From: Candidatus Fermentithermobacillaceae bacterium
Lineage (GTDB): Bacteria > Bacillota > Sulfobacillia > Fermentithermobacillales > Fermentithermobacillaceae
NCBI GenBank assembly: GCA_012842685.1
Contig: DUSI01000049.1
Coordinates: forward strand, 141,691-205,690
DNA: 64,000 nucleotides
Reading direction: 5' to 3'
How positions within the stretch are numbered: position 1 is the stretch's first letter; every line of letters starts with the position of its first letter. Made by a program: the position numbers and the translations under genes. The notes beneath the pieces were generated by a model. It saw nothing but the letters and a program-made list of their open reading frames with translations, was not told the DNA's origin and did not search any database. Positions 8,687-18,391 of the stretch are shown here, piece by piece.

Positions 8687-8759
8687 CCGGATTCCTCCGT
8701 TCCCGAACAAAGTGTCCAGGTGGGATAAGGCCTGCCTGCTTAGTTACTGCCCTTGCCCG

Positions 8760-9131
8760 CTACCCGTGGGCCGCGTGCTTGAAAGCCTCCGACATCAGGG
8801 TCTCAACGTGCTCGTCATCTAGCGAGTAGACCACCCTTCGGCCCACCTTGGTCGCCTTCACTAGGCGCATGGTCCTGAGGAGCCTGAGGTGATGGGACAC
8901 ATTGGATACCGACGTGTCCAAGATAGTCGCCAGATCGTGGACGCACCACTCGCGTTTCAGCAAGAGATACAAGATGGACAGCCTCGTGCTGTCCCCCATT
9001 ACCCTGAATACCTCAGCGACGTATCCCGTGTCGGGTAACGACGCCCTAGCTTCTTCGGCCGAACGGAAATCCACCTCGTGTGTCTCGCACATGTCAAGGT
9101 CGTCTCGTTCAAGGCCCGGTTCGCAGGTCAA
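8760..9131 (-). CDS. ArsR/SmtB-family metal-sensing repressor
   Basis: A 123-aa winged-helix repressor. The recognition region is VHDLATILDTSVSNVSHHLRLLRTMRLV. The C-terminal helix DDEHVETLMSEAFKHAAH carries the Asp/His/His/His spacing of the alpha-5 metal site found in CzrA and SmtB, which points to zinc-type sensing; CVHDLA in helix alpha-3 retains only one Cys of the CadC-type site. The start is either TTG 9131 (with GGAAGGGGG upstream) or ATG 9092. It precedes the metal ATPase and lies just downstream of a palindrome overlapping a -10 box, so autoregulation and control of the pump are likely. Confidence 0.93.
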   Translation of the reverse strand: MTCEPGLERDDLDMCETHEVDFRSAEEARASLPDTGYVAEVFRVMGDSTRLSILYLLLKREWCVHDLATILDTSVSNVSHHLRLLRTMRLVKATKVGRRVVYSLDDEHVETLMSEAFKHAAHG

Positions 9132-9178
9132 AGCCGCATCCCCCTTCCATGTGGGCGGCGGCAGGCCGCCTCACACGC

Positions 9179-9202
9179 ATATATGATTATATGTTCAAAT
9201 AT
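9179..9202. promoter_or_regulatory. ArsR/SmtB-type operator palindrome
   Basis: A 24-base imperfect palindrome with half-sites ATATATGA and TCAAATAT matches at 9 of 12 symmetric positions and resembles the 12-2-12 sites bound by CzrA, SmtB and CadC. It covers the -10 box of the promoter that reads into the repressor and pump genes. Confidence 0.7.
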
Positions 9203-9214
9203 CGAAAAGTGGAA
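9186..9214 (-). promoter_or_regulatory. Promoter of the arsR-cadA unit
   Basis: On the minus strand a perfect TATAAT (9191-9186) is separated by 17 bases from a weak -35 TTCCAC (9214-9209). The weak -35 and the overlapping operator fit a repressed, inducible promoter. It lies about 55 bases upstream of the TTG start of the repressor. Confidence 0.6.
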
Positions 9215-9253
9215 CCCCTTCGCGGGCACAGAAGAGCCTATCTTATCGGGCCC

Positions 9254-10903
9254 TCAGCGGCCGTTATGGGTGGCCTCGGCCATCACGGTGCCGGATAGGC
9301 ATGCCTTAAAGATGTGGTCTGCTATCCTTTCAAGGTAGTTCACGACATCGAGGAAGATGAGCCCCGCCTCCAGGGTGCAGCGGCCCTCTTCAAGCCTTCT
9401 GGCGTGGCCCGCCTGGACTTCCCGGCTCATCTCGTCAAGCCTGTTCTCCAAGGCCTCAACCTCTTTGATGTGGGAACCGTCGGTCCTCCTCAGGGAGTCT
9501 ATTGTGAGCTCAAACATCGACTCTATAACCCCGTGCATCTTCTTTAGGTCCGAAAGGGCTTCCTGGCTGAAGACGAAGCCGCCTTCGATCTTCATCTCGG
9601 CCAGAGACACGATGCTCAAAGCATGGTCGCCTATCCGCTCCGCGTTGTTTATGCCTGAGATCATGGCGGGGACCGCCTGGGACTGTTTGTCCGATAGGGC
9701 GTGTTTCGAGAGGTCCACAATGTACATGGTGACCTCGCGCTGGAGCGTGTTCAGAGTCTCTTCGTCTTTGCGCGCCTTCTCCAGGAGCTTCTCATCGTTC
9801 TCGTGGAACGCCCTCATAACCTCGTCCAGCATCCTCCTGCCTATCTCGATCACCCGCGCCAGCTCCGAGGCGACGGCCTTGATGGCAGCGGCCGGAGTAT
9901 CCAAGAGGAGCCTATCAAGGTACTTGGAGGTGTCCTCGTCTTCGTCTTCCTTGCTCCTTATGAGGACCTCAAGGAACCTTACATATTGCTTTGTAAAAGG
10001 CAGGAACACGACGGCGCTGAAAACGTTGAAAAGAGTGTGGGAGTTGGCTATCTGGGCCGCCAATCCTCCGCCCGGGTTAAAGCTGTCTGTAAACGCCACT
10101 ATGGACTTGAGGAACAGAGGCAGCATGATCGCCGCCAGTATGACCCCGATGACGTTGTACAGCGTGTGGGCCCAGGCCGTCCGCCGGGCAGAGATATTCC
10201 CGCTGAGAGAGGCCACCTGGGCGGTTATGCAGGTACCTATGTTGTCGCCCAGCATTATGCATACGGCAGATCTCAGGTCGAGAAGGCCTGCCTGGCCTAG
10301 GATCATGACGAGGCCTACCGTGGCGGTGCTCGAGTGAACCATGGCGGTCGCGACGGCGCCGAGCACGATGCCCAAGATAGGGTTCGAGGCGTATTTCTCA
10401 AAGAACTCCCTAAGCAAGGGGCTCTGCTGCATGAGGGGAACGCCTGAGTTCAGGATCTTGAGCCCCAGGAACATCATGCCGAAACCCATGATCGCGTTCC
10501 CGATGTACTTCATCTTTTTCCGGCCGAAGTAGGCGATGGCAAACCCCAGCCCTATGACCGGCAGGGCTATGTCGGTGAGCTTAAAGCGGAAGCTGAACGC
10601 CATGAGCTGGGCCGTGATCGTCGTGCCGATGTTCGCTCCGTATATGATTCCTACCGCTTGCGGGAGCTTCATAAGGCCGGCGTTAACGAAACCTACGGTC
10701 AAGACGGTGACGGCGGTGCTGCTCTGCACCAGGGCCGTGACGAAAGTACCCACCAGGAAGGCGCTCCAGACTCTACCGGTCAGAACGGTGAGGATCTTCT
10801 TCATCATGTCGCCCGACGCTTTTTCGAGCCCTTCTCCCATCATGTCGACTCCGTACATGAGAAGGGCGGTACCACCTATGAGGCCAAATATGAGTTCTTG
10901 CAT
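9254..10903 (-). CDS. Na/Pi cotransporter family protein with PhoU-like domain
   Basis: A 549-aa type II sodium-phosphate cotransporter. The membrane part (roughly residues 1-310) contains the two inverted-repeat signatures LVQSSTAVTVLTVGF and MVHSSTATVGLVMIL plus GANIGTT and GDNIGTC. The C-terminal 210 residues are helical and acidic, resembling PhoU (for example NNAERIGDHALSI and YLERIADHIFKACL). It probably couples phosphate movement to sodium, with the PhoU-like part sensing or regulating. ATG 10903 has GGGAGG upstream. No pst or pho genes are adjacent. It is transcribed divergently from the S9 peptidase. Confidence 0.93.
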   Translation of the reverse strand: MQELIFGLIGGTALLMYGVDMMGEGLEKASGDMMKKILTVLTGRVWSAFLVGTFVTALVQSSTAVTVLTVGFVNAGLMKLPQAVGIIYGANIGTTITAQLMAFSFRFKLTDIALPVIGLGFAIAYFGRKKMKYIGNAIMGFGMMFLGLKILNSGVPLMQQSPLLREFFEKYASNPILGIVLGAVATAMVHSSTATVGLVMILGQAGLLDLRSAVCIMLGDNIGTCITAQVASLSGNISARRTAWAHTLYNVIGVILAAIMLPLFLKSIVAFTDSFNPGGGLAAQIANSHTLFNVFSAVVFLPFTKQYVRFLEVLIRSKEDEDEDTSKYLDRLLLDTPAAAIKAVASELARVIEIGRRMLDEVMRAFHENDEKLLEKARKDEETLNTLQREVTMYIVDLSKHALSDKQSQAVPAMISGINNAERIGDHALSIVSLAEMKIEGGFVFSQEALSDLKKMHGVIESMFELTIDSLRRTDGSHIKEVEALENRLDEMSREVQAGHARRLEEGRCTLEAGLIFLDVVNYLERIADHIFKACLSGTVMAEATHNGR

Positions 10904-11090
10904 TTGAACCTCCCGGGCTTACGATCTTAGCCGCTCTCACCCTTAATACTTCATACCACAATCGCGCGGACTTTTCCTTTGGTTCTTGGAGGAACGCGTG
11001 AAGGTGGTCACGACCCACCTAACGAAGTTCTCTACAGTCCCGGGAATAGCGGCGAAAAGACCCGTTTTCACGGTCGAGGAGGAATGAATC

Positions 11091-13232
11091 TTGGACATCC
11101 GCCCCATGACACCCAAAGATCTCTTCGCGTTCAAGTGCTTCGGCGACGCCCGGCTCTCTCCGGACGGGAAAAACCTGGCCTACGTGCGCCAGTACCACGA
11201 CGCCGAGAAAGAGAAGTCCTACACCGAAATCTGGCTGTATTCACTCGAGACCGGAGCTTCAAGAAGGCTGACCGGTTCGGGGAAAGACCGCTCGCCAAGG
11301 TGGTCTCCGGACGGACAGCGCCTTGCCTTTGTCTCCGACCGGTCGGGCAAGTCCCAGATCTGGATAATCGAGCCATCAGGAGGCGAAGCGTGGCGGATCC
11401 CTACAAAGGAAGAGGTGCGGGGCGACTTCGTCTGGAGCCCCGATGGGAAAAGGATATTCTTCACGTCCCAGGTATTTGCCAAACCGGATGACTGGCAGCC
11501 ATATCCGGGAGCCCCCGAGGATGACAGAGCGCGGGCAGTCGAACAGGCCAACCGGGCCCTCAAGCCCAAAGACGAAAAGCCGAAAGATGATTCTAAACCC
11601 AATGACATAAAGGTCATAACGCGCCTCCGTTACAGGATGGACGGTCAGGGTTACTTTGGAGATCTCCGCCGGCACGTATTCTGGGTGGAAGTCCCGTCCG
11701 GCCCGGTAGGCGACAAGGAGGAGCCCGCCCGGCAGCTCACGTCTGGAGACTACGACCACAGCCTCCCCGATATAACCCCTTGCGGGAGATACGCCATCCT
11801 CTCGGCAAGAAGGAGCGAGGACGCGGACTACCAGCTAAAATCCGACCTCTGGCTGCTTGAGATCGAGACCGGAAAGCATGTGCTCCTGTACGATGCTCCC
11901 GGACCTACCAGCGGACCTCAAGTCTCCCCCGATGGACGCTATGTCGCGTTCTTCGGCCACGACCTCGCGAGGAATGTGTCGACCAGGACAGACCTGTACG
12001 TGCTCGCCATCCAGGATTTCATAGAGAGAGTATCCCGAGGAGAAGAAGCCGAGCCTCTCACCCTAAAGAATGCGGTTAACTTGACGGCGCGCCTCGACAG
12101 GGGAGCCGGGCACCTGGGCGGGTCCGAGCCGCGGTATCAGGGCGCAGGGGGAGCCATCTGGCAAGGAGCCGACATATACTTCCCGCTCATGGACTGCGGC
12201 GAGACGTTCATATACAAAGCATCCCGGCGTCAAGCTTCTGACGAAGGACAGACGGAGCCTTCTCACGATTGGAAGCTGGAAAGAGTCTTCGGTACCCCCG
12301 GAAGATCTATCGGAGGGTTTGACCTGAAGGCCGGAAGGATGGCGTTTCAGGCCTCGACTCCCGAGACCCCGGAAGACGTTTTCGTGCTGAAAGACGGCGC
12401 CGAGATCAGGGTAACCACCGAGAACGACGAACTCGTGAAGAGCCTCGCCCTCGGGAAATGCGAGAAATTCCGCTACCTCTCCAAGGACGGGCAGGAGCTC
12501 GACGGCTGGCTCATCTACCCACACGGGTACGAACCCGGGAAGAAGTACCCGCTCCTCCTCCTGGTCCATGGAGGACCCCACGGGGCTTACGGTTCGTCTT
12601 TCATGTTTGGCGCCCAGCTTTTCGCGTCAAATGGATACGCTGTCGCCTATTGCAACCCGAGGGGGAGCAGCTCTTACGGCCAGGAATTCATGGCGGTGAT
12701 CGACGGCGACTGGGGCAACAAGGACTACATGGACGTTATGGCCTGCGTAGACGCCGTGGTCTCCAGAGGCTCGGTAGATGAAAACAACATTTTCGTCCAC
12801 GGGTGGTCCTACGGAGGGTATTGGACCCTATGGGCGATAACCCAGACCGGCCGGTTCAAAGCAGCCTGCGCCGGAGCCAGCGTTTCCAACCTCCACAGCG
12901 ACTACGGCACCAGCGACATCATGTGGGCCGATGAACACGAGTACGGCGGAAAGCCTTGGGAGAACGCGGATCTGTTGCTGGACCGCTCGCCCCTCAGCCA
13001 CGTGGCGAATGTGACGACCCCGGTCCTGCTCCTTCACGGAGAAAACGACCTGCGCTGCCCCATCTCCCAGTCAGAGCAGTTCTACATAGGCCTAAAGCGA
13101 CTAGGGAAGACCGCCGTGTTCGTAAGATACCCTGATGAATACCACGGACTCAGGCGGCACCTCCACAGGATAGACAGGTACAAGAGGATGTTCGCCTGGT
13201 TCGAATACTACCGGACTCAGCCTGGGAGCTGA
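11091..13232 (+). CDS. S9 family serine peptidase (prolyl oligopeptidase / acylaminoacyl-peptidase type)
   Basis: A 713-aa peptidase with an N-terminal beta-propeller built from PD40/WD40-like repeats (for example SPRWSPDGQRLAFVSDRSGKS, FVWSPDGKRIFFTS) over about residues 20-430, then an alpha/beta-hydrolase domain. The catalytic triad is visible: Ser573 in GWSYGGYW, Asp653 in HGENDLRC, His685 in DEYHGLRR. It should cleave short peptides; no signal peptide is seen, so it is likely cytoplasmic. Translation starts at TTG 11091 behind GAGGAGG; the nearby ATG 11083 is out of frame. It is monocistronic and ends at a bidirectional terminator. Confidence 0.95.
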   Translation: MDIRPMTPKDLFAFKCFGDARLSPDGKNLAYVRQYHDAEKEKSYTEIWLYSLETGASRRLTGSGKDRSPRWSPDGQRLAFVSDRSGKSQIWIIEPSGGEAWRIPTKEEVRGDFVWSPDGKRIFFTSQVFAKPDDWQPYPGAPEDDRARAVEQANRALKPKDEKPKDDSKPNDIKVITRLRYRMDGQGYFGDLRRHVFWVEVPSGPVGDKEEPARQLTSGDYDHSLPDITPCGRYAILSARRSEDADYQLKSDLWLLEIETGKHVLLYDAPGPTSGPQVSPDGRYVAFFGHDLARNVSTRTDLYVLAIQDFIERVSRGEEAEPLTLKNAVNLTARLDRGAGHLGGSEPRYQGAGGAIWQGADIYFPLMDCGETFIYKASRRQASDEGQTEPSHDWKLERVFGTPGRSIGGFDLKAGRMAFQASTPETPEDVFVLKDGAEIRVTTENDELVKSLALGKCEKFRYLSKDGQELDGWLIYPHGYEPGKKYPLLLLVHGGPHGAYGSSFMFGAQLFASNGYAVAYCNPRGSSSYGQEFMAVIDGDWGNKDYMDVMACVDAVVSRGSVDENNIFVHGWSYGGYWTLWAITQTGRFKAACAGASVSNLHSDYGTSDIMWADEHEYGGKPWENADLLLDRSPLSHVANVTTPVLLLHGENDLRCPISQSEQFYIGLKRLGKTAVFVRYPDEYHGLRRHLHRIDRYKRMFAWFEYYRTQPGS

Positions 13233-13292
13233 AGCCCGGGTTTCAGGACTCCAGGCGGATACCCACGGGCAAAAAGCCCGGGATCTTTGCAC

Positions 13293-13334
13293 AAAAAGGC
13301 TGCTTACGGCCTGTGCGCCGCAAGCAGCCTTTTT
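13293..13334. terminator. Bidirectional rho-independent terminator
   Basis: AAAAAGGCTGCTT and AAGCAGCCTTTTT form a perfect 13-bp inverted repeat around a 16-base loop, giving a U-run in both directions. It separates the convergent S9 peptidase and thiolase genes and serves both. Confidence 0.9.
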
Positions 13335-13345
13335 CAACCAGTCAA

Positions 13346-14527
13346 TCAAACTCGCTCCACTATCATGCTCATCCCCATGCCTCCGCCGATGCAGAGGGTG
13401 GCGAGGCCCCTCTTCGCGTCCCGCCGGGCCATCTCGTGAAGCAGGGTAACCAGGATCCTGGCGCCGCTGGCCCCGATGGGGTGCCCGAGGGCAATTGCCC
13501 CACCGTTTACGTTTACGATGGACGGATCCCAGCCCATCTCCTTCTCGACGGCCAAGCTGGTGGCGGCAAAGGCCTCGTTGGCCTCGATGAGCTCGATATC
13601 TTTGAGTTCGAGACCGGCCATGGAGAGAGCTTTCCGCGTGGCGGCGACAGGGCCCAGCCCCATGTAAAGGGGCTCCACTCCTGCCGACGCGTATGCGGCT
13701 ATCCTCGCCATCGGCTTAAGTCCCAGCGATGCCGCCTTTTCCTCGCTCATGACCACAAGCGCCGCAGCGCCGTTGTTTATGCCTGACGCATTCCCGGCAG
13801 TCACCGTGCCGTCCGGCTTGAAGGCCGGGCGAAGCGCCGCCAGCTTCTCCGGCGTAGTCCCCGGCCTCGGGTGCTCGTCTTTGTCGAACACTAGGGCTGG
13901 CCCTCTCCTCTGTGGGACTTCCACGGGGACTATCTCACCGGCGAACCTCCCGGACCTCATGGCTTCTTCGGCCCTGGCCTGGCTCCTCGCCGCGAACTCG
14001 TCCTGCATCTCGCGGGTGATACCCCATTTTTCGGCTACGGCTTCCGCGGTGAGCCCCATGTGTTTGTCCACAAAGGCGCACCATAGCCCGTCCTTTATCA
14101 TCTCGTCCACGAGCGTCCCGTGGCCCATCCGGTGGCCATACCTGCCCTTCTCCACGAGGTACGGAGCCATGTCCATGCTCTCCGTGCCGCCGGCGACCAC
14201 TACCTCGGCGTCGCCGGCCGCGATGGCCTGGGCGGCGAGGGCTACCGCCTTGAGCCCCGAACCGCAGACCTTATTCACCGTCGTCGCGGGTACTTCGTGG
14301 GAAAGGCCTGCCCTTATCGCGCACTGTCTGGCCACGTTCTGTCCCTGGCCCGCTTGGAGCACGTTGCCCATTATGACCTCGTCCACTGTGAAACTGGCTC
14401 CGCCAAGGCGCTCCAGGGCTCCCCTCACCGCCACGCTCCCGAGCTCGACTGCGCTCACGCCTGCGATCGCTCCGCCCATGGTGCCTATGGCGGTGCGGAC
14501 CGCGCTCACGATAACCGCTCTACGCAT
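13346..14527 (-). CDS. Acetyl-CoA C-acetyltransferase (thiolase)
   Basis: A 393-aa type II thiolase that condenses two acetyl-CoA or cleaves acetoacetyl/3-oxoacyl-CoA. The nucleophile is Cys88 in NKVCGSG, followed by GHPIGASG and the second catalytic Cys379 in CIGGGMGMS. The ORF track start at 14650 is too far upstream; ATG 14527 has GGGAGGAG before it and begins the conserved [15 protein letters not shown]. It follows the two CoA-transferase subunits, so the trio probably activates and cleaves a 3-oxo acid. Confidence 0.95.
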   Translation of the reverse strand: MRRAVIVSAVRTAIGTMGGAIAGVSAVELGSVAVRGALERLGGASFTVDEVIMGNVLQAGQGQNVARQCAIRAGLSHEVPATTVNKVCGSGLKAVALAAQAIAAGDAEVVVAGGTESMDMAPYLVEKGRYGHRMGHGTLVDEMIKDGLWCAFVDKHMGLTAEAVAEKWGITREMQDEFAARSQARAEEAMRSGRFAGEIVPVEVPQRRGPALVFDKDEHPRPGTTPEKLAALRPAFKPDGTVTAGNASGINNGAAALVVMSEEKAASLGLKPMARIAAYASAGVEPLYMGLGPVAATRKALSMAGLELKDIELIEANEAFAATSLAVEKEMGWDPSIVNVNGGAIALGHPIGASGARILVTLLHEMARRDAKRGLATLCIGGGMGMSMIVERV

Positions 14528-14541
14528 GTGGGCTCTCCTCC

Positions 14542-15330
14542 CTACACGGCCTCGCGGCCGATTATGTATTTCATGGGGTCGACTTCGTTCCTGAGGATCT
14601 CCAGTTCTTCGTCTGTCGGCTCTCCGCTTATGGGCACCTCTTCCGGCCACAGGAGCTCAAACCCTGTAGCGGCCACAACGTCTTCCTTGGTGACTCCCGC
14701 GTGGAGGCTCTCCACTTTCATCCTGCACGTCTCCTCGTCAAATCCCAGCACACAGAGGTTCGTGATTATCTTGTACGGCCCCGTCCCCGGAGGAAGCCCT
14801 GCGGCCTCCCTTGCCCCCTTCCCCGTGAGGTAGCCGGGGCTCGTTATGAAGTCGACCCTGGGCACAAACCTCCTCTTGTCGTGGGGTGTTATGACCATAG
14901 TCCGCCAGGTAAGCGAAGCCAGGTCGTTGGCTCCGCCAGAGCCCGGGAGCCTCACCCTGGGCTTCTCGAAATCGCCGATTACGGTAGAGTTTATGTTCCC
15001 GTACATGTCTATCTGGGCGCCGCCCAGGAAGCAGTAATCGACGATACCCCTCTGGCACGCGTCCATGATGTCGATCATGCTTGAGGCCATCACGGCCTTG
15101 TAAAACGTCCTCGAATCTCCCACAGAGATGGGCATGGTCGGAAGGAGCGGGGCGACGCCGCCGGCCTCAAAAAGCATGGTGAGGTTCGGGGCGTGGGTCT
15201 TCTGGGCCAGCATCGCCGCGGCGCAAGGGGCGCCCGTCCCGACCACCACGGTTTTCCCGTCTTCGAGAAACCTGGCCGCGAGGCATATCATGAGTTCCAT
15301 CGCATTGTACTTCTTCCCGAGTCCGCTCAT
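14542..15330 (-). CDS. CoA-transferase subunit B (GctB/IpdB-like)
   Basis: A 262-aa beta subunit of a family I CoA-transferase. Glu55 in LFEAGG sits where the glutaconate CoA-transferase B subunit has its catalytic Glu, and [14 protein letters not shown] and [12 protein letters not shown] are typical of the GctB/IpdB/3-oxoacid CoA-transferase fold. Its start overlaps the stop of subunit A by four bases, implying coupled translation and a 1:1 complex. The thiolase downstream suggests a 3-oxo acid or related dicarboxylic substrate, but glutaconate-like or steroid/aromatic ring-cleavage products cannot be excluded. Confidence 0.88.
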   Translation of the reverse strand: MSGLGKKYNAMELMICLAARFLEDGKTVVVGTGAPCAAAMLAQKTHAPNLTMLFEAGGVAPLLPTMPISVGDSRTFYKAVMASSMIDIMDACQRGIVDYCFLGGAQIDMYGNINSTVIGDFEKPRVRLPGSGGANDLASLTWRTMVITPHDKRRFVPRVDFITSPGYLTGKGAREAAGLPPGTGPYKIITNLCVLGFDEETCRMKVESLHAGVTKEDVVAATGFELLWPEEVPISGEPTDEELEILRNEVDPMKYIIGREAV

Positions 15331-16313
15331 TCTAGGAGCTCCTTTCTGCGAAGGGTTTCCATTTTCGCCTCACCGCCACAAAGCTCCAGGTATTCGGCAA
15401 AATCTTTGGTCCCGTAAATGTACTTGTCGAGGAAAGGCTTAAGCGTCTCCGGGTTTCCGTCGACGGCCAGCCACTCTTTGAGGTGTTCTTCGTCGGAGAA
15501 ATAGAGGTAGGGCATGTTCCCCGGATAGCTCCCATAGGGGACGTGGCACACCGCGTCGACGCAGTAATGGGTGATGACGGTGCGGGTCGGGTCATCGCGG
15601 ATGTAATCCGTCGGGACGATCTCCTCTGTCGTGAGGATAACTCTCTTCGCCGCGCGGGCAAGGTCAAAATCGGCCACGCTGATACCGTCTATTTGGGCGT
15701 TCCCGTAGATGTCCGAGCGATGGACGTGTATGAAGGCGACGTCGGGATAGAGGGCCGGCAAGGCGACCAGCTTGAGGCCTGTATACGGACAGGTGACCGT
15801 CTTGGCCGCGCTCTTCCAGAAGGTATCCGTCCCGAGCATAACCCTGGCGGGTATATAGGGGATGCCCATCACAGCCGCCTTGTACCTCCACGCCAGGGCG
15901 CCGTTTGTCCACTCACATACTTCGACCTTGGCTTCTTCAAACAGTCTCCTGGCCGCCTTGGAAAGTCCCCGCGCCTCTAACCCCACCACGTAGGCGACGT
16001 CGACCCTGTCTATGGCTCCTCCCGCAGCCAGTATCTGAAAGTCGTGGGTCGCGGTGTGGCCGGAAAGACCGAGGTTCCTCTTGCCCTGCCGCAAGACCTC
16101 GTGCAAGAGAGCCGTGGGGATCCTGTTGGTCCCGAAACCGCCCACGGCAAGATAGTCGCCGTCATTCACGAACCGCCGGACGGCTTCGCTCACGCTCATG
16201 GTCTTATCGACCATCGCCCGGCTCTTCTTCCTGAAAAACTCGCGGGCCCTGTCGGGATGAGGGTCCGTAAAGAGCTTCCCTTCGCCCGCCTCAAGAAACA
16301 AAGTCTCCTCCAA
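15327..16313 (-). CDS. CoA-transferase subunit A (GctA/IpdA-like)
   Basis: A 328-aa alpha subunit of the same family I CoA-transferase. Recognisable blocks are MSVSEAVRRFVNDGDYLAVGGFG, ALLHEVLRQGKRNL and FIHVHRSDIYGNAQIDG. I set the start at TTG 16313 because AAGGAGGGG precedes it; the track start at 16343 has no ribosome site. Subunit B follows with a four-base overlap. Substrate is not readable from the sequence; the thiolase neighbour favours a short 3-oxo acid. Confidence 0.86.
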   Translation of the reverse strand: MEETLFLEAGEGKLFTDPHPDRAREFFRKKSRAMVDKTMSVSEAVRRFVNDGDYLAVGGFGTNRIPTALLHEVLRQGKRNLGLSGHTATHDFQILAAGGAIDRVDVAYVVGLEARGLSKAARRLFEEAKVEVCEWTNGALAWRYKAAVMGIPYIPARVMLGTDTFWKSAAKTVTCPYTGLKLVALPALYPDVAFIHVHRSDIYGNAQIDGISVADFDLARAAKRVILTTEEIVPTDYIRDDPTRTVITHYCVDAVCHVPYGSYPGNMPYLYFSDEEHLKEWLAVDGNPETLKPFLDKYIYGTKDFAEYLELCGGEAKMETLRRKELLE

Positions 16314-16411
16314 GAGCGCCCCTCCTTGTGAGTATTTTGGCAAGTCTCTTATTTTGCGGACGGAGGCAAATTCCTTGTGGGCATCTCACCCGCCGGCGCA
16401 CGGCCGGGGGC

Positions 16412-17050
16412 TCATTCAACGTCCTTAAGATGCTCGGTATCGTTCAGCTTGACCATCCTCCATCCGAAGTCGCCCCGCTCGACCACCGTGATGGAGCAGT
16501 TGTCGACGACGAGCCGTGGCCAGGTGCCGTCCTGGGACGCGATGCCGAGCACGGCGTTGATGGGACCGCCGTGGGATACAACGGCGACCGCTCCGTCCTT
16601 GTGCCGCTCGTATATCTCATCCAGCAGTGATTCCACGCGGGCCCGGACATCCAGCCTGGACTCTCCGCCTCCCGGCCGCCGCGTCCCGTAAGGATCTCGC
16701 TCCAGCTCCTTGTGGAACTCGGGGAACCTCTCCCGTGACTGCTGGATGGTAAGCCCAGAGATCGCCCCCATATTTAGCTCTCGGAGCCTCTCGTCGAGAA
16801 ACACAGGTATCCCCCGGCCCTCGGCGATGGCCTCGGCAGTCTCCCTCGCCCGCGAAAGGTCGCTGGAGTAAATCGCGTCCAGACGCACCGGCGATAGGGC
16901 CGCCGACACAGCCCTGGCTTGCCGCCTTCCTTTCTCCGAAAGGGGTATGTCCATCTGTCCCTGGAGTATTCCTGCTTTGTTTGCTTCGGTCTCTCCGTGT
17001 CTTACGAAGTAGAAGGTGGTCATGACCTTTCGGCCAGAAGCGGCCTTCAC
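16412..17050 (-). CDS. Histidine phosphatase (phosphoglycerate mutase-like)
   Basis: A roughly 210-aa histidine phosphatase. The phospho-acceptor motif FVRHGET lies at the N-terminus, the second active-site His is in VVSHGGPINAVLG, and SRARETAEAI is conserved. Such proteins include alpha-ribazole phosphatase, cofactor-dependent phosphoglycerate mutases and general phosphatases; no cobalamin genes are nearby, so I do not assign one. Start may be GTG 17050 or ATG 17023 (MTTFYFVRHG); both have imperfect ribosome sites. It is about 100 bases upstream of the CoA-transferase genes on the same strand. Confidence 0.85.
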   Translation of the reverse strand: MKAASGRKVMTTFYFVRHGETEANKAGILQGQMDIPLSEKGRRQARAVSAALSPVRLDAIYSSDLSRARETAEAIAEGRGIPVFLDERLRELNMGAISGLTIQQSRERFPEFHKELERDPYGTRRPGGGESRLDVRARVESLLDEIYERHKDGAVAVVSHGGPINAVLGIASQDGTWPRLVVDNCSITVVERGDFGWRMVKLNDTEHLKDVE

Positions 17051-17197
17051 CCCTTCATGGATCTTCCTGCGTGACTCCCGATCACTTCGGCACGCCCATC
17101 TTCAAGACCTCCCGGAGCCCAAATGCCAAAGGTGCAGGATAAGGGACCGCTTTTATTGAATCTCCAAGGAGTCAAACGAAAGGAGGCCTTCCCGAAA

Positions 17198-18391
17198 ATG
17201 AAAAGAGTGGCAGTCACAAACGCCAGGATCCTGACGTGCTCAGCGGGGGCCGTCCCTGAAGTCATCGAGAAGGGCACCGTCCTCTGGGTAGACGGGAAGA
17301 TCGCCGCGGTAGGATCCTCGGTGGAGATCCCCTCTGACGCCGTAGTGTACGATGCAGCCGGCAAGATCGTTACCCCCGGTTTCATAGACGCCCACTGCCA
17401 CATCGGTCTCTCGGAAGACGGGGCCGGATGGGCCGGCGAAGACACCAATGAAGCCACCGACCCGGTCACGGCCGAAGTGAGGGCGCTGGACGGCATAAAC
17501 CCGAAAGACATCGCTTTTCGTGACGCCGTCGCGGCCGGCATAACCTGCGTTCAGGTAGACCCCGGCAGCGCCAACATCATCGGAGGCGAGACGCTGGTCA
17601 TGAAGACCTGGGGGACCGTCGTGGACGACCTGGTTATAAAGCGCCCCTCGGGCCTCAAGGCCGCCCTCGGAGAAAACCCGAAGAGGGTGTACGGCACGCA
17701 GCGAAAGACTCCGGCCACCAGGATGGGCAACGCGGCAGTGATGCGGAAAGCCCTCGCCCAGGCCAGAGACTACCTGCGGAAAAAAGAAAACGCCAAAGAA
17801 CCCGACAAACTCCCCGACTACAGCCTGCGGAATGAGATGATCGCGAGAGTCCTCCGGAAGGAAATTCCTCTTAGGATCCACTGCCACAGGGCGGACGACA
17901 TAATGACCGCCATACGGATCGCCCGGGAGTTCGACATCGACATCTCGCTCGAACACTGCACCGAGGGAGACCAGGTAGGAGAATACGTCAAGGCCAGCGG
18001 CTTCCCGGTGACCATGGGTCCGTCCCTCACTGACAAGAGCAAGCTCGAAGTCAAGGACATAGGCTTCGCGGCACCCGTGGCACTCTCTAAGCTCGGCGTG
18101 AAGCTCGCCATCATCACCGACCACCCTGTCCTCCCCATCCAGTACCTGAGGATCTGCGCAGGTCTGGCCGTGCGTGAAGGGATGGACGAAGATTTCGCCC
18201 TCCTCGCGGTCACCCGTTACGCGGCCGAGATCGCGGGAGTAGCGGACAGGGTCGGCTCTCTCGAACCGGGTAAGGACGCGGACCTGGTCATCTGGTCCAA
18301 GGACCCGCTCGAGTACGACGCCAAGGCAGAACGCACCTTCATAGACGGAGAGGAAGTCGACTACAGAAGAGAGCGAGGTGGGCTCCTGTGA
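17198..18391 (+). CDS. Amidohydrolase (imidazolonepropionase-like), first of a tandem pair
   Basis: A 397-aa metal-dependent hydrolase of the amidohydrolase superfamily. Metal ligands visible are DAHCHIG (HxH), IHCHRADD, LEHCTEG and the C-terminal Asp in ITDHPVLP. The family fold suggests hydrolysis of a C-N bond in a cyclic amide or peptide-like compound; the substrate is unknown. ATG 17198 is used with GAAAGGAGG upstream. It overlaps its paralogue by four bases (GTGA) and shares with it the blocks PGSANIIGGET, ALGENPK and RMGNAAV, so the pair looks like an old tandem duplication that may form a heteromer. Confidence 0.88.
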   Translation: MKRVAVTNARILTCSAGAVPEVIEKGTVLWVDGKIAAVGSSVEIPSDAVVYDAAGKIVTPGFIDAHCHIGLSEDGAGWAGEDTNEATDPVTAEVRALDGINPKDIAFRDAVAAGITCVQVDPGSANIIGGETLVMKTWGTVVDDLVIKRPSGLKAALGENPKRVYGTQRKTPATRMGNAAVMRKALAQARDYLRKKENAKEPDKLPDYSLRNEMIARVLRKEIPLRIHCHRADDIMTAIRIAREFDIDISLEHCTEGDQVGEYVKASGFPVTMGPSLTDKSKLEVKDIGFAAPVALSKLGVKLAIITDHPVLPIQYLRICAGLAVREGMDEDFALLAVTRYAAEIAGVADRVGSLEPGKDADLVIWSKDPLEYDAKAERTFIDGEEVDYRRERGGLL

